From Nematostella vectensis (taxonomy: Eukaryota > Cnidaria > Anthozoa > Actiniaria > Edwardsiidae): a stretch of DNA of 64,000 bases. The stretch covers positions 8,786,203 through 8,850,202 of the forward strand of contig NC_064037.1 in NCBI RefSeq assembly GCF_932526225.1. The letters are read 5' to 3'. Under the pieces are notes generated by a model, which made no database searches, had not been told where the DNA came from, and was given only the letters and a program-made list of their open reading frames with translations. This document shows positions 11,901 through 24,158 of this stretch, in pieces. A program made the translations under genes and the position numbers. The number at the start of each line of letters is the position of its first letter. Within the stretch, counting starts at the first letter, position 1.

Positions 11901-14379
11901 GGCCAAATTGGGTCATTTCTTATTAAGGAATCTATAAATACTATGCTTTTTTCCTTATAATACCTATGACTGCGCACCCCCCTCGGCCAATCCTGGAAAC
12001 GCGCCTGAACTTCCCATTCTTACAAGCATTAACCACAAATAATTACTCACAAATCATTTTTCTAGAGAATAGTCTCGGCATCCGGAGTGCCCACTTATGG
12101 AGCCAGACCATTAATCATGAAAAACAGTCTTAAAGTGACTGTCTTGATAAATAAGTACCTTAATAGAAAAAACTCTAGAAGTGCCACCGCACAACAAATG
12201 AAAAAAGTAAAATCGAAATGCCGATCAGCGAAATTATCTATATTAAAACATGATAAAATGGCAGGAAAAGTACATGAGTTAAGTTTAGTGTATCAAGTTT
12301 ATGTACGAAAATGTACTGTTTTCTGGAAACAGGAATCCTGCTATTTCTTGATTTGGCTTTATTTTTGGTACTATTATTTACTTCAATTCCCCCCCCCCCC
12401 TCCCCCAATAATATTTTCACCAGTTACAAAAAAATATAGGGGTTTCCATAAGCAAAAATAAAAACTTGTGAATTTGCTTTATTGGGATAATCAACATGGA
12501 TTATTTTAAGCAGCTCTGGCAGTAATTATTTAATTAATGTCGCTTTACGCGTGAAAAGGAAATGCCCGCTTTGCAACGCAATGAATACACTAGGCACGAC
12601 TATGGCAGAATATGGGGGGAGACAGACCGATCGAAAGCGAGTTAGCGTGACATGACGACTAGCGCGTGACGTAGCAACTGTAGTGTAAGCATATGACCTT
12701 TAGGCTTCACTCATCTCCCCTACGCTCCGCGTGAAGGATCGGACGAGAGTATTGGCTGGTCCACAAACAAACCCCGCCAGACAGAAAGACAGTGTCTCAT
12801 TTTCTCGAGGAAACAAGCAATAGTTGTTACTATGTATAACCTCGGTGAATAAAGTTTAATGTATAGAATGACGAAAGAGCCAACAAATCATGAAAAAGAA
12901 AAGTATATTCATTTCACCGATATGTCTATGAGCACCTTTATACACCTATTTCAATTAAGTTTGACTATAAGAAAATGGAAAATGAAATAAAGTTTGGCCA
13001 ATAATGTTTTCTTGTATTGAAAAAGCGTTCATTCATTACAAGGACCTCGCTACAAACCTTACTTTATCCTCACTGAATGTTATTAACAGATACAAGACAA
13101 CCAGTGGTGTTTGGCATTTATCATTTTCTATTTTCTTATAGTCACCCTTAATTGAAATAGGCGTATAATAGCAAGTTGTCGGGAAAACAATGAGCTATTT
13201 TGAAACTTTTAATGGCTATTCACATCAAGCAAAAATAAGCTTCCCCTAACCTAACGGCAAATAATTCGTATGAAAAAAGAACGTTTCCAATGTCGTGAGC
13301 GACGGCGACCTAACATTAATGTCATTTTTAAGTTGATATCTTTCTTATCGCCATTATAAAGACTATCAGCAAACAAAAACGCCGATAAAAAAATAAAAAA
13401 GAAATTAACATTCACATTCAAGACTCTTTCTGTAATATGTAATTTCTTTTTCGGAATTCTTCGAAATAGGCATCATCGAAAACATACGAAGATTAGTTTA
13501 AGCTGAAAAGGCACACTTTAGATATGCTAGAACGCCGGAAATTCCTGAAAGATAAGTTAGCCCTAGGAATAAGAAAACAATAGTGTGAAATAGAGAAATG
13601 ATTCTGTCCAATGCAAACATTTGCCGTTAAGGTAAAATCAATAACAAGTGCATTACAATATTTGTTGTCTAACAAATATAACGCGTATACCTTGTTCGTC
13701 GCGGATTTGAGTCTTAGCGAAAGCGTTAATTACTTGTTTCTAATTAGCCAGTGAAATGAAAAATTACGAAACATAAAATAATATTGCGTAGGGTACCTTT
13801 TTTCTGTTTCTATGGAACTAATATTTCAAAAGGCACCCTTTAGAAATGGCAACCTAGGATTTTTTTTTATTTTTTTGTGTGTCTTTTTTTTCTGTTGTTT
13901 TGTTTTCGTTTTTACGAATTTTCTCTTTTTCCTATGTGCGGTTTCTGAAGTACTTTAGACCAGAGGAATAAAACAAGAAAATCATTTTAGCACCACTTAT
14001 AAAAAAGAAAGGCGTTCGTAATATAACAATTAATTCGAAGAAGACTTAAATCGCCTACACTTAAACAATTCTTAAAATTGATTTACACTAGGTTATTCGC
14101 GTTTTGCAGGCCGTTCCTTTAATTCTCTACCAGGACTAGAAATACGATATAAGAGACTATAAGATTACTTCATCTCGACAATAATATACCAAACAAATGC
14201 TGAAATTGGCTATAGCTTTTCAGCGTTCCTAGGGCCTCTAACTTGAAACCATGAATACCCAAGACGTATCTCACCTTGACTTTCTAGGGATTCATGGAAA
14301 AAGCTGCTTTACCTTTGGTTGGCTTGACTGGCGTAAAGATCGTCAAAAGGGCAAAAGTAAAAAGCAATGTCTTATCCAT
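5993..14379 (-). CDS. Nicotinic acetylcholine receptor-type Cys-loop subunit (non-alpha), 6 exons, 508 aa
   Basis: Subunit of a pentameric, probably cation-selective, plasma-membrane ligand-gated channel. Exons in gene order: 14379-14313, 11613-11471, 11294-11250, 10130-10021, 9640-9488, 7001-5993; the 1,527 nt keep one frame. Exon 1 encodes a signal peptide (MDKTLLFTFALL) and leaves one base that completes GAT with exon 2. Exon 2 gives the N-terminal helix and PVDVEFKFTLINI. Exons 3 (45 bp) and 4 (110 bp, RWTDPFLCWNESKF to IWVPDILLYN) match the conserved sizes of animal receptor genes. Exon 5 supplies the first Cys-loop cysteine (C160) and FPFDEQ; exon 6 opens with the second (C174), spaced C-x13-C, then HLKFGSWS. 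M1 is near 240-262, M2 near 268-290 (ESGERIGLSITVLL, acidic residue before M2 as in cation channels), M3 near 303-325 and M4 near the C-terminus, with a long cytoplasmic loop. The loop C vicinal cysteine pair is absent (VEYDTV), so this is a non-alpha subunit. Ligand unknown. Intron 5 holds an exon-derived splice-donor array. Confidence 0.93.
7240..9540 (-). repeat. 70-bp array built from the receptor exon 5 3' end plus its 5' splice site (about 33 copies)
   Basis: The array occupies most of intron 5. Read on the gene strand, each unit is about 53 bases matching the end of exon 5 (coding FKCVCNINVIYFPFDEQ) followed by 17 bases of intron start (GTAAGTTTGTATCATGA). The period is exactly 70 bp in the best-preserved part: tcatgataca lies at 9191, 9261, 9331, 9401 and 9471. 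Variants include a 4-bp insertion (cgtcgatcgaagg) and cgtctaagg units. Reading past the donor gives a TAA stop at once, so the short open frames here are not genes. Confidence 0.95.
9845..9960. mobile_element. Short inverted-repeat element in receptor intron 4
   Basis: tgcgagaatcac near 9845 faces gattctcaca near 9950. Inner arms tgacatcactag and ctagtgataaaggtcatgtca also pair. About 115 bp, non-coding, with the features of a MITE. Confidence 0.6.
10395..10998. repeat. 22-bp minisatellite, unit gaccgtttttaacagagaag
   Basis: About 25 head-to-tail units with T-tract length variation (tttttaacag versus ttttttttacag) and g/t variation (aagggg versus aaggtg). It lies in intron 3 of the receptor gene. 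Unlike the intron 5 array I find no match to a flanking exon. Confidence 0.92.
11820..12013 (-). mobile_element. GC-ended dispersed element, copy B
   Basis: The reverse complement begins aggcgcgtttccaggattgg and continues into a ggggggtgcgcag block, parallel to copy A at 5402-5530. The other end is gcgcgccctgcgcacccccc. It sits in receptor intron 1. Confidence 0.6.
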
Positions 14380-16144
14380 TCCTTGGAACAATCTGCGAAA
14401 AAAAATGCTGGTTGCAGTTGTATATACCCCTCAATTTTGTATCCAATTATCCGAGTGCGTTAAATTTATAGTCCGTAAGGTGCAACTTTGTAATTCAAAT
14501 CCGACGCAACATAGAAACATTAGGGAAATCAAGGACATATTCAAATCACAATAATATTTTTTTTTCCAAAAAGGTGTTAAACTATTACTACTGTAGTAAT
14601 GTAGCCTTCACCAAATTGTGGAGGAATTGTACACGTTGGTTATACACGTTTGTTAGGAAGTTTGGTTAACATGAACAATTTGCTTTGTATGTTTACAGCT
14701 AGTTGTGAGGTGAAGTTATAGATCTCATATCTTCTGAAAGGCAATTATCTAATTACAGGAATGGGGAAATTAGTTTCTCTATGAATTTCAAAACATACCC
14801 TTCTAGTTGGAAGCTTGTACATGGCTGAGATCTTCTTCCCCTAACAAACACGAAGCGTTAATTAGTTGGTTGAGAATGCACTATTATTTACGTCTGGTCA
14901 TTAAATAAGCAACTCAAAGGCATTCATAGTCAATAAACCAATAAAAATACATCCAATAAAAAAAGGTAATCCAGGGCATTCAGCATTGACAAAAAGTATG
15001 AAGCATTCTTGTGGAGCAATATAATATTACACTCTTCTTTTTCTAAAAGAACCTTTTTTATAAGAACGTCCAGGCTGGGATTTTGCCAATTTTTAACTGA
15101 TGCTAAGAACATGCCAAGGCTCAGATAGCAGCATTTCTTTTCTCATTAGAGTGATCACTCTAAAAATGAAGAATCAAATTGTGTTCATACTAGAGACTAT
15201 TCTTATTGTGTATGATTTCAGGTCACTAAAATTTAAGAACATTGATATTGGACGTTTTCAGCCTTAAAACGCTCTAAAAACAAGAACGGCTCAGCCTCAA
15301 ATGAAAGTTAGACATTCTTAAAAGAAAGAGTGTATACTACTTTAAAATGTCTGCGATGATAGTATTTCACATACATGTCATTTTCTTAAAAGATAATGAT
15401 TTAGAAAACGTTCGCTTTTTGGTCTGGGGAATAATCAAAACGAGAAAAACGATATCAAGTATATACTAATATAGAACGGTAACCAGTAACATCTAACCTC
15501 GCTTGGAACAACTGTCCAAATAATAAATTTATATTTATGGTTGTTCAACGCACTCACATAGTCTATAGAATAAAAAAACCCTCTGAACAAATCACCAACA
15601 AAAAAAACAAAAATAACTAGAAGATCATGCAACTATTATTTCATAAATCCTTATTTTAATGATTATCTTTTGTTTAACAAAAATACTTTATATTATTTTG
15701 AAAAAAATAAAATTGGAAAAACTATAGTCAAATACTAATGGATGATAAAAGGAATGAGCTAAAAAGTACAAAATGGAGCCACGCCGCTTACCAACAACCT
15801 GAAATCGCTCTTGATGTCTCTAGTCAATGCCACCATCTAACTTACAGAATTAGACTTGCAAAAGACTACCATAAATGAACACAGATATTTCGATTGGCTT
15901 GGCATAACTCTGACAGAAGAAAGATATAAAAGTACTCAAGTTAACTAATTCTAAGATATTATTGATAGCGCTTGAATGGGTAAATTCCGTCCTTAGAATG
16001 ATGAAAAATACAAAAGGATGAGCTTTAAACATAAACAAATGGGGAAAGCAGCAAAGAATTGACGAAAAACGCCATGACGAGAAGCAACGAGATATTATTC
16101 ATCTTATTTGATTATCATAATTTTCATTCTTTGTGACAATTCTG

Positions 16145-16545
16145 GATCTAACATTATAGGTTACTAAAAGTAGGTTCTGAGAAAAAAAACTGTCTTATTA
16201 TAAGGTACATATACAATAAATATTTAATGACAGTACACAGTGAAAAAATAAAAACAAACCTGGATCGTATTATTTGCATTTTCAACAAAAATAACAAAAA
16301 TATTAAAAGTGCAGCATGTAGTAATGCGGCGAGGGCATGGCTAGCGCTTGGCATTGTCCTCTTGGAAACGATGGGAGTCTTCAAGATAGTCAAGATAATC
16401 TTCAACGCATTTCTTAAGCTAACGTTATAGGCTATCGAAAGGAAGTTCTGAGAAAAAACTGCCTTATTATACAGTACATACTCAAAAAAATTAATAGTAA
16501 ATACAAATGCATCTAATAAATATTTAATTACACAGTGAAAAAAAG
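16145..16545. repeat. Local imperfect duplication upstream of the receptor gene
   Basis: 16145-16250 and 16415-16545 share ordered blocks: aacattatag/aacgttatag, ggttctgagaaaaa or similar, cttattata, gtacata, ataaatatttaat and acagtgaaaaaa. The hydrophobic minus-strand open frame between them (16154-16405) does not join receptor exon 2 in phase. Confidence 0.7.
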
Positions 16546-16596
16546 AATTGAGACCATTTGCCTTGTGAAACCAAAAGTCACTATTAGTGAAAAATA

Positions 16597-16660
16597 TTGG
16601 AAAAGAAGACGTATCTCACCTTGGACTTACTAGGGCTTCATCGAAAAAGCTACTTTTTCA
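16597..16660 (-). repeat. Decayed copy of the receptor exon 1/intron 1 junction region
   Basis: gaagacgtatctcacctt, tagggcttcatcgaaaaagct and the following T-rich stretch match 14265-14310, the start of intron 1 just inside exon 1. The signal-peptide reading frame itself is not preserved, so it does not look like a usable alternative first exon. Confidence 0.6.
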
Positions 16661-18837
16661 ATAGGGAAAAAAAAGGGAAACAATGGGAAAAAACTATTGT
16701 CTACAGATTTTCCAGTTTCTCTTCTTTCAAGTATTATATTCAGATTCAAAACTATAATGCTGGTTTAAAATTTAAAAAAAAAACAGGAAGTATAAAGTAA
16801 ATTAGTCTTGATTAAAAAAAAAGAATAAGTTGTGGCGGGGCATTAATATACGCAAATCAATTGTTTCGAGCCTCTGGCTCGAGGGGCGTAAGAGGGCGAT
16901 TCAATTCACCGCCGTATGAGAAAGTTGCTCTCTCTCGCAATCTCGATAAGGGCATATTACTGTACTTTATTTCAATGTTAAATCGGCTGAGACTGGCGCT
17001 CTAATGGCGTAAAGGGACCCGAGGAAGAGCCGGGTATTCAGTGCGTTCTAATTTTGATCAAACACTTTAATGCGCCTCATCTAAAGATGATTGATTCTTT
17101 TAATCAATAATAGAATTATTACAGCAAGAACAATACGTTATCTGGTTATGTACTCTTATGTAGACTCTTCTTTTTCCTGTTATTTTAAACGCCTAATGTT
17201 TTTCATATATTTTTTTAAAAAATAACGCACACGTTCTTTGACAATTGACATGGAAAGCCAAAAATAATTATCCACGTTTGTTTCCAGATAAGGTTGTGAT
17301 GCACACATTTAACAGTTTAAAGGCTCCTTGAGTTTACCTAATCGTTTGCTCTACAGTTTTTACAATTTCACGATGAATTATTTACGTTTTTAATTTTATT
17401 ATGAAGCTAGTTATTGTCGATAAGAATGATTTTTTTGGGCGGGGTGGGTGGTTGGGGATGGGTGGCGGTTCCGTACTAATTAATGGACATTATTTTATGC
17501 ACCTAACTTCGGACACAAAACTGGGTTCCTACTTTTGTTTACGCTATTAAATATCAGCAAACTTTTTCATTAACTCGGGCTGAAAAAAAAAAAAACGGGC
17601 TAGGATTTTCAGTCCGGGCTAGCGGGTTGAAAATCGCCATGTAATTGCGTAAATATATCAGCCCGGGCTGAAATTCGTCATTTCGTGACAGGCAGGCTGT
17701 CTCACCCAAATATTCAAACCGCAGTTAGAACCGAGCATGATGAAAGAACTCGGCAAAATTGGAATCCTTGTTTTGTCTAAAATATAGCTGCAGCTATGTT
17801 GAGGGAATGATAAAATTAGAAAATTTAATTGAACAAAGTAACTGCGAATTTAAGTCATTACTTAAAAAAATTGTTTACTCACCAAATATGCATGTTAGGT
17901 GGATTTTACGATACTGAATTTTTGATAACCTCGATTTTACGATGGCGTTCCTTTCTCCCGGCGGAAATACAGTGAAATGTATAAGAAATTACGATTATAA
18001 GATATTACGATATTGGATACAACGATTACGATACCAATCTGTTCTCCAAAGCGTAATGTTGACCTCCATACAACGATATTACTGATTCTCTCTATCAACA
18101 AAGAAAGAAAAACTCACGAAACCACACAGTACCATCGATTTTTTTATTTGACTCGTTAAGCACAGATTATAGTCTTACAGTAAGAAACTGTACAGTCTTA
18201 CTGAGTACAGTTATCTCAGGCTTTTAGGCTTGACTACGGGCTCTTACGCAGAACCAAAGGATTTTCTTGAATATCTCGCGAAGTATACATGGTATGGCAA
18301 CAATTAAGCTTGGCATAGTGGCAGATCGTGGTAACTTACAACAGTTGAAATTGTTGTTGCCATGGAAACGCGTTTAATTGCATAAATTTAAATTTGAATT
18401 ATCTAGAATCACTCAAGTAAAAATGGGGAACATTGACATTACACAGATATGATAGCCTTTGTATCTGGTCCAGGATGTCAGCGAAATATAGAATTTGTAT
18501 GTTACCACGGTAACCGTTGTCATGGTTACGGGGTCGATGGACCAGATGAAAAGGCTATTTTTTATGGGGCTTTTGGCTATGAATAAATTTACGTGTTTAG
18601 AACACCAATTTACACTACAAAAGTTTTCCTCATTTTCGTTTTAGGCTTTAAGCTAATTAATATGCAAACATGTGCACATTTGCTCCTTCCATAGCAACAT
18701 ACTGTGCAGATAATGTTTTTTTCTTATGGTTATTCACCAGGCCAAATTTTACTGTTGTAGGTTATCGCATTTTTTCGAATAATGCTTGAATATCCGCGTA
18801 TAAGCTCATAGTCAAGCTTGAGACAATATAATATTTT

Positions 18838-21546
18838 GTGAAGGTTAATCGAGCGTTCTTAATCGTACTCTTGACCGACGTGGTGTCTGCACATTTCTAT
18901 GCAAAGTCCTCTACGTCAATTAAGAATCTTCTCTCTTCTTCCGGTTGTGTCGATGCTTTTCGACACCTTCACCCTGACCTCCGTCAGTTCTCTTGGACAA
19001 AACCTGATGGCAGCTTCGCCTCCAGGATTGACCTAATCTGCTTTCCAAGTTCTTGGCTACATAATCTTTCGTCATGTACCATCTCTCCCTGTCCCTATTC
19101 TGACCATGCTTTTGTTAGTGCTTCTTTCTGCTTGCCGACTTCCATTCCGTGGGGTGGAGATTATTGGAAGCTCAATACCTCCATCCTTTCGGACCCTTCC
19201 TATATTCAACTTATTTCTTCCTTTTTGGCCTCTTGGCAGCTCTAACTGCTCTAACCGCAATAACTTTTCTTTTCTTCTTAATTGGTGGGACCTTGGGAAA
19301 CTGAGGATCAAAATACTATTTCTTTTTGTCAAGACCACAGGTCAGCCCAAAAAGCCGAACGCTACTCTCTATCAAGCGAACTTGACCGCCTGAAGGGAGA
19401 GGTTGACGCTGGCGTCATCTCCTCCCTTCCCCGTCTTAAGGTGGTCGAGCAGGCAATTAAAGAGCTGGGCATTGATCATGCTCGTGCTGCTCAAGTTCGC
19501 TAACGAGCTCGTTGAGTAAAAATCTCTGTGGCAAGTTAATGCCATCCGAAATGATGCTGGCATCACAGTCACCGACCAATCCAGCATCATGGGTGTTTGG
19601 GTTAATTTTTATAAATCCTTTTTACTGCTAATTCTGTTGATCAGCTACCTGATAACTTATGCATGTTTATATCTACCGCAGAACCATCTGAATCCTGTGA
19701 GGGACACCTCTCTAACGAAGAGGCTTACCGTGCCCTCCGTGGAATGGCCCGCCGTAAATCTCCTGGCATTGACGGCTTACCCATGGAATTCTATCTTGCC
19801 TTTTGGGACTGCCTAGGGCAAGACCTGGTGGATGTCCTTAACCATGGGTATGACCGTCAATGCCTCTCTTACAATCAGAGGCAAGGCCTAATTTCCATCT
19901 TATACAAGCGGGACGATGCGCTTCACTGTACCAACTGGCTCCCCATCACCCAGTTGTGTGTGAATTACAAGATTGGCGCTAGGTCTATAGCGGGTCGTCT
20001 TCTCACCTACCTAAAATCCGTGCCGCCGAATCCACGGCCTTCCCATTCCCTCGTCCAATTTTAAGTATTGTGGTTTCACAGTATGCAGATGACACCACTG
20101 TAATCTGTAAATCTGACGACTACATCTTGGCAACCTTCGACACTTACGCTCTTTACGAGCGGGCTTCCGGTGCTAAGATCAACACCGGCAAGTCGAAGGG
20201 TCTATGGCTAGGTCCGTGGCGTGACCGACTAGACCCTCCTGTTCTCCTTCGTTGGTCCTCGCACCGTCTTCCACTTCTAGGCACCTTCATTGGGCCTGGT
20301 AACCTTGAGGTGGATAACTTCAGGCCTCGAGTGACTTCCTTGGTAAATGTCCTCATCTCTTGGCGTCAACGTCATCTATCCTAATGCCCTGGCTTTGTAG
20401 GGGATTTGGGATATCGTATCTATTCTACCTGTCCCCCCCCCCCCCCTGGGTAATAAAAGAAGTTAATACTGCTACTGCAGTATTAGACTTAAAAGTCTTT
20501 CTCTGGTCGGGGAAAAAAGACCTAGTCGCGCGTAATGTTGTTCGGCGGATGCAGATGGCGGTCTCAAATTCCTTGATCCCTCCTTCAGAGTGGCGGCGTT
20601 CCACCTCCAGTGGCTCCGTAGTTACTTTTACTCCTCTCAAGCTAAGTGGAATCTCTTCTTTCGCCACTTAGTCCTTGACCGTCTTCCCAATAACTTTCTT
20701 CACAATCCAGTCACTCTTCCTAGAGAGCAATTTCCCCCTTTTTACCTTTCAGTAATTGACGCTTATGTTCAGGCTGAGGGTGGAGCGGTACCCCGTTCTT
20801 CCTGTCTGAGCCTATTCGCCAAGAACTCTTGTCCTTCTCCTCTTGAGTCCTTGACAGCTGCTTCAACATACAGCGCTATTGTTGGTAATCACTATGTCCG
20901 TCCACATTGTATTGACAAATTCTCTCCAACCTCCCCAGATGTGGATTGGGAGGAGACTTTCTCAATGTCATTCATTCTCAATTCTCTCATTCTCTTTCTC
21001 AATGTCATTCATGTGTCCTTGATCGCCATGCAGCCGTTTTCTCCTGGAAGGTGGCTCATGGCGTTCCCTACACCGCTCATCGTTTAGTCTCATCCTTTAA
21101 TTATGATGTCCCACTATCTTGTTTTTGTAATGATCCTGTTGAGGATCTCCCTCACCTAATGTTTCATTGCCCTCTAGCGCAAAGCGTGCTCAACTGAATC
21201 ACTTCTATACAGCACGGTGCTATTCCTGATTCTCCAAATTTGGAGCTCCGCCATGCTTTGTTTGGTTTTTCTAAGCAGGAATTGCAGGTTATTTCTCCAG
21301 TGTTCTTCTACCTCCTCGTGGCGATGCGTCACGTTCTATGGCTTGCTAAAAACAACTGGCTTCCGCGGCATCTTCCCAAGTGCGTTTGAGGCTATCAATT
21401 CCATCAAAGCTCGCCTACGGGAATTTCTTCCCGTTCTTTTCGCTCGATGTAAGTCAAGCCGGTCCCGTCGCACCTTTGAGTCATCTTGGTGCGCAAATGG
21501 ATTCATTGCCAGAGTGACCCATGGTCAGCTGGAGGTAACCATATAA
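18838..21546 (+). mobile_element. Degenerate Tx1/L1-like LINE retrotransposon (pseudogene)
   Basis: Fragments of one ORF2-type polyprotein lie in order but in different frames. 18838-19245 carries the C-terminal part of an APE-type endonuclease, including an SDH motif. 19282-19503 is linker. 19663-20064 holds the reverse-transcriptase finger region (SPGIDGLPMEFYLAFWDCLG). 20070-20384 carries the YADD box. 20590-21546 is the C-terminal region with a CxC...H...C knuckle (CFCNDPVEDLPHLMFHC). The 5' end is truncated. About 150 residues of the reverse-transcriptase core between finger and YADD box are missing, and there are several frameshifts, so the element is dead. Confidence 0.85.
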
Positions 21547-21596
21547 CTTCTCTTATTCCGTTTGCCTTTCCCCCCCCCCCCCCCCCCTCCCCCCCG

Positions 21597-21965
21597 CGGT
21601 CTTCTTAATTGAATGTACTGCGACTGGGTGGCTAACTGCCTTTTTCTTTATGTCGTTTAAAGTTTTGTAACTTGTCTGATTTCCCTCCATGGTCTTCTTA
21701 ATTGGATGTACTGTGGTTGGGTGATCTCGTGTCATATTATGTCTGTCACAGTAGCGTGGTTAAGTCCGCCATTGTCTGTTTTTATAGTTCGTGCCTAACT
21801 CCTTGTGACTACCAGGAATTTTTGCTCGACTCTTATTAACTTTTCTTGTCCGATTACCCTCCATGGTCCTCTTAATTGAAAGTACTGTGGGCGGGTGATA
21901 TCTTGTCATACTAAGTCAGCCACAGTACTGTTGTGGAGTCCTGTCATTGTCTGTTTTGTAACTTG
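21597..21965 (+). repeat. Triplicated segment following the LINE, probably its 3' untranslated region
   Basis: Three diverged copies contain ggtctt/ggtcct cttaattg, a gtactg block and a gggtgat block, at about 21598, 21690 and 21866. They directly follow the LINE coding remnant and a long C tract (21571-21596). Confidence 0.65.
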
Positions 21966-22295
21966 TGACCACCCCACGTGAACACGTGTATCCTCTCAGT
22001 CTGAAGCGGGGTACTCAGACACCCTTTCACGGTAGAGGTGGGGTTCGATTCCCCAGAACTGTTTTCCTCCTGGTGGAGCCTGGCCTGTCATACTTCCCCT
22101 TGTGGGATGGACACAATACAAAAAAAAAAACATACTTTATGGTCACACTAGAGAATGACCGTAGCGGTCACAGGTCGATGACAAAGCCCTTTTGTTTAAA
22201 AGTACTAGGCTTTTGCCGGAAGTTGAACACCGGAAGTATATATATGAAGATTACTGTGTTGCTAAAGCACAGAAAGACGACAAAAAGTTTACATT

Positions 22296-22363
22296 CTCGT
22301 TCCCAGAGCTCCTCGGTCATGCTTCCCTCCGACACACAACAGCGGAGGAGCTCTGGGAACGAG
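22296..22363. other. Perfect 19-bp inverted repeat (hairpin)
   Basis: ctcgttcccagagctcctc (22296-22314) is exactly reverse-complemented by gaggagctctgggaacgag (22345-22363) across a 30-base loop. It may be the core of a foldback transposon or a transcribed hairpin. Confidence 0.8.
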
Positions 22364-23070
22364 TTTACGGAAGATCCATCCGACTATCCGACGGTCGATT
22401 GACACAAAAGTCCCTCCAATAACTCGTAAATGCTTTGGATTTAAAGGACAAATAATAATGGATAAGGTTTGTGTCCAATGTTAGAGTGCATTGTCCAAAA
22501 TTGGGGGTATTTGGAAAAACGGAACTTAAATAGCCCTTATCAGTCACACCTTTGTTATTGGTTTCATTTAATATTAGAACGCTTCTAATGTTCTTAAATC
22601 TCAAAATAGCCATCTAAAACATGGCCGTAGCAGGCCTCGAATTTTTTTTTTAATACTTTATTCACCAAATCAAATCGAAAATTTCGCATTGGCTTCCCCA
22701 AATCAGCCAATTGAAATTTATGCTTTTTGAACTTAGTACTTTGTTAGAATGACAAAAGAAGATCTAAAAAATGCGAAACCGATGATTATTACTGAAATGT
22801 GTTTTTTTTATAATAATCATGAGCATGACAGGTGCCAGGCGTGACAGGTGCCAGGTGAAAAAGACATGTGACACCTTAGAGGAAGTTGCCTTTTAGATTG
22901 GGGATTGGGGAGGGGGAGGTTAACATTTTTTAAATTCACTTTTTCATAGATTCTCTGTAAATGTTACAGAGGAGGAAGGATGGAAGGAAGGGAATACCTG
23001 ACATACCTGAGATGGATGCCAGTAAAGAAAGCCCCTGGTAGCAGACCCGCCTGCTAGCCAGCTCTTAGTT

Positions 23071-23431
23071 CAGGCCTGTACCTAGGAGGGTAGCTAACTC
23101 TGACAATAAACGTCCCGTGGAGATACCGCAAATACCAGGATTTTTCTTGGGGGGGGTGGGGGGTGTGGAATCCAAAAAAGTGGAGGGGGGGATAAAAATC
23201 TTTCCCCGAAAAAACAAAAAGGGATTTTTTTATGCCTTTGCAGTATCTCCACAGGATGTTTATTATCAGATTTGGCTACAAAAAAGTCGGACTTATAGAT
23301 TAATGACTTACCAGAGTGATCTAGCTTATATTTTATGGTTTTGTCTACAAATAGCACATCTATTGAGAGCCGAAAGTCGACTTTCCTTCCGTTGTGACCC
23401 CCCCCCCCCCCCCCCCCTGGGCACAGGCCTG
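23071..23431. mobile_element. MITE with CAGGCCTGT termini
   Basis: CAGGCCTGTACCTAGG at 23071 is mirrored by a terminus ending gcacaggcctg at 23431. Inside, gtggagataccgcaaa and tttgcagtatctccac form a second inverted pair. Long G and C runs flank the interior. No coding capacity. Confidence 0.7.
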
Positions 23432-24158
23432 ATCCTGTAGCATGTAAAGGGTGCACCGTATTGGTCTCCATTGGCCTTTAGCCCTAGTGATGGTACTTAG
23501 CCTTTGAGCACTTGAAAACATTTTTTTTTTTAATTCAGTTTCCTAGTTCTAACAAGGACGCAAGAGTGTAAGCTGTATGCATACATGTCAACTCTCCCGC
23601 ATTAGGCAGGAGTCTCAAGATTTTGGACACCTTCTCCCACTCTCCCGAGTTGAGCCCTCTAAATTCATAGGGGAGCACATACTCAATATGTATTAAGTTA
23701 AGCCCTGTTTTTCATTTGCAGGCAGTTATCATAAAAATCTAAATACAGGTCAATTTTACCAGTTATACCTACACACGCGTGACTCGGGTTACCTGTGGTT
23801 GTGATCCAAACAGCAAGGAGACACCACAGGGAATGCTATGGGAAGTAAGTAGCTTCTTTTAAGGGGGATTATCCAGTGCTTGATATATTGGAGTAATGCT
23901 GTATAACCAATTCATTCTTTTAACTGTTCAAATCTTTGTTCAAGACTCCAATCTTCCAATCTGTCAATCATGGAGAATAATTATCAAAGTTGAGCCTGCG
24001 ATTAAATGAAACATGCGCGTGAGAGAGTTGAGAAATTGCGCAGTAGATTTGCTCTTCCAGCCCATTTGATCGGTTTCATGATTGCCATTCAGAAATACTT
24101 TCGTGGCTTCATTCCATCTACAATCATTCAATTCTTGTGCTGTTCGGCTCCGAGGGAG

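Larger units (their letters stand above)
14380..18837. other. Upstream flank of the receptor gene and AT-rich intergenic DNA
   Basis: No further coding exon is supported. The receptor promoter and any 5' untranslated exon should lie at the left end of this stretch but show no recognisable motif. The right half contains local duplications (16145-16660) and short inverted segments such as aactcgggctga/tcagcccgggctg near 17570-17680. Confidence 0.45.
21966..24158. other. Intergenic region with small elements, no supported gene
   Basis: It holds the hairpin at 22296-22363, a tandem tgacaggtgccaggc repeat near 22830 and the inverted-repeat element at 23071-23431. Open frames here carry no recognised motif. 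Confidence 0.5.

Noticed and set aside
16154-16405. Hydrophobic minus-strand frame as a signal-peptide exon for the receptor
   Set aside because: No donor in the needed phase; 14313-14379 gives a clean signal peptide and completes the split codon.
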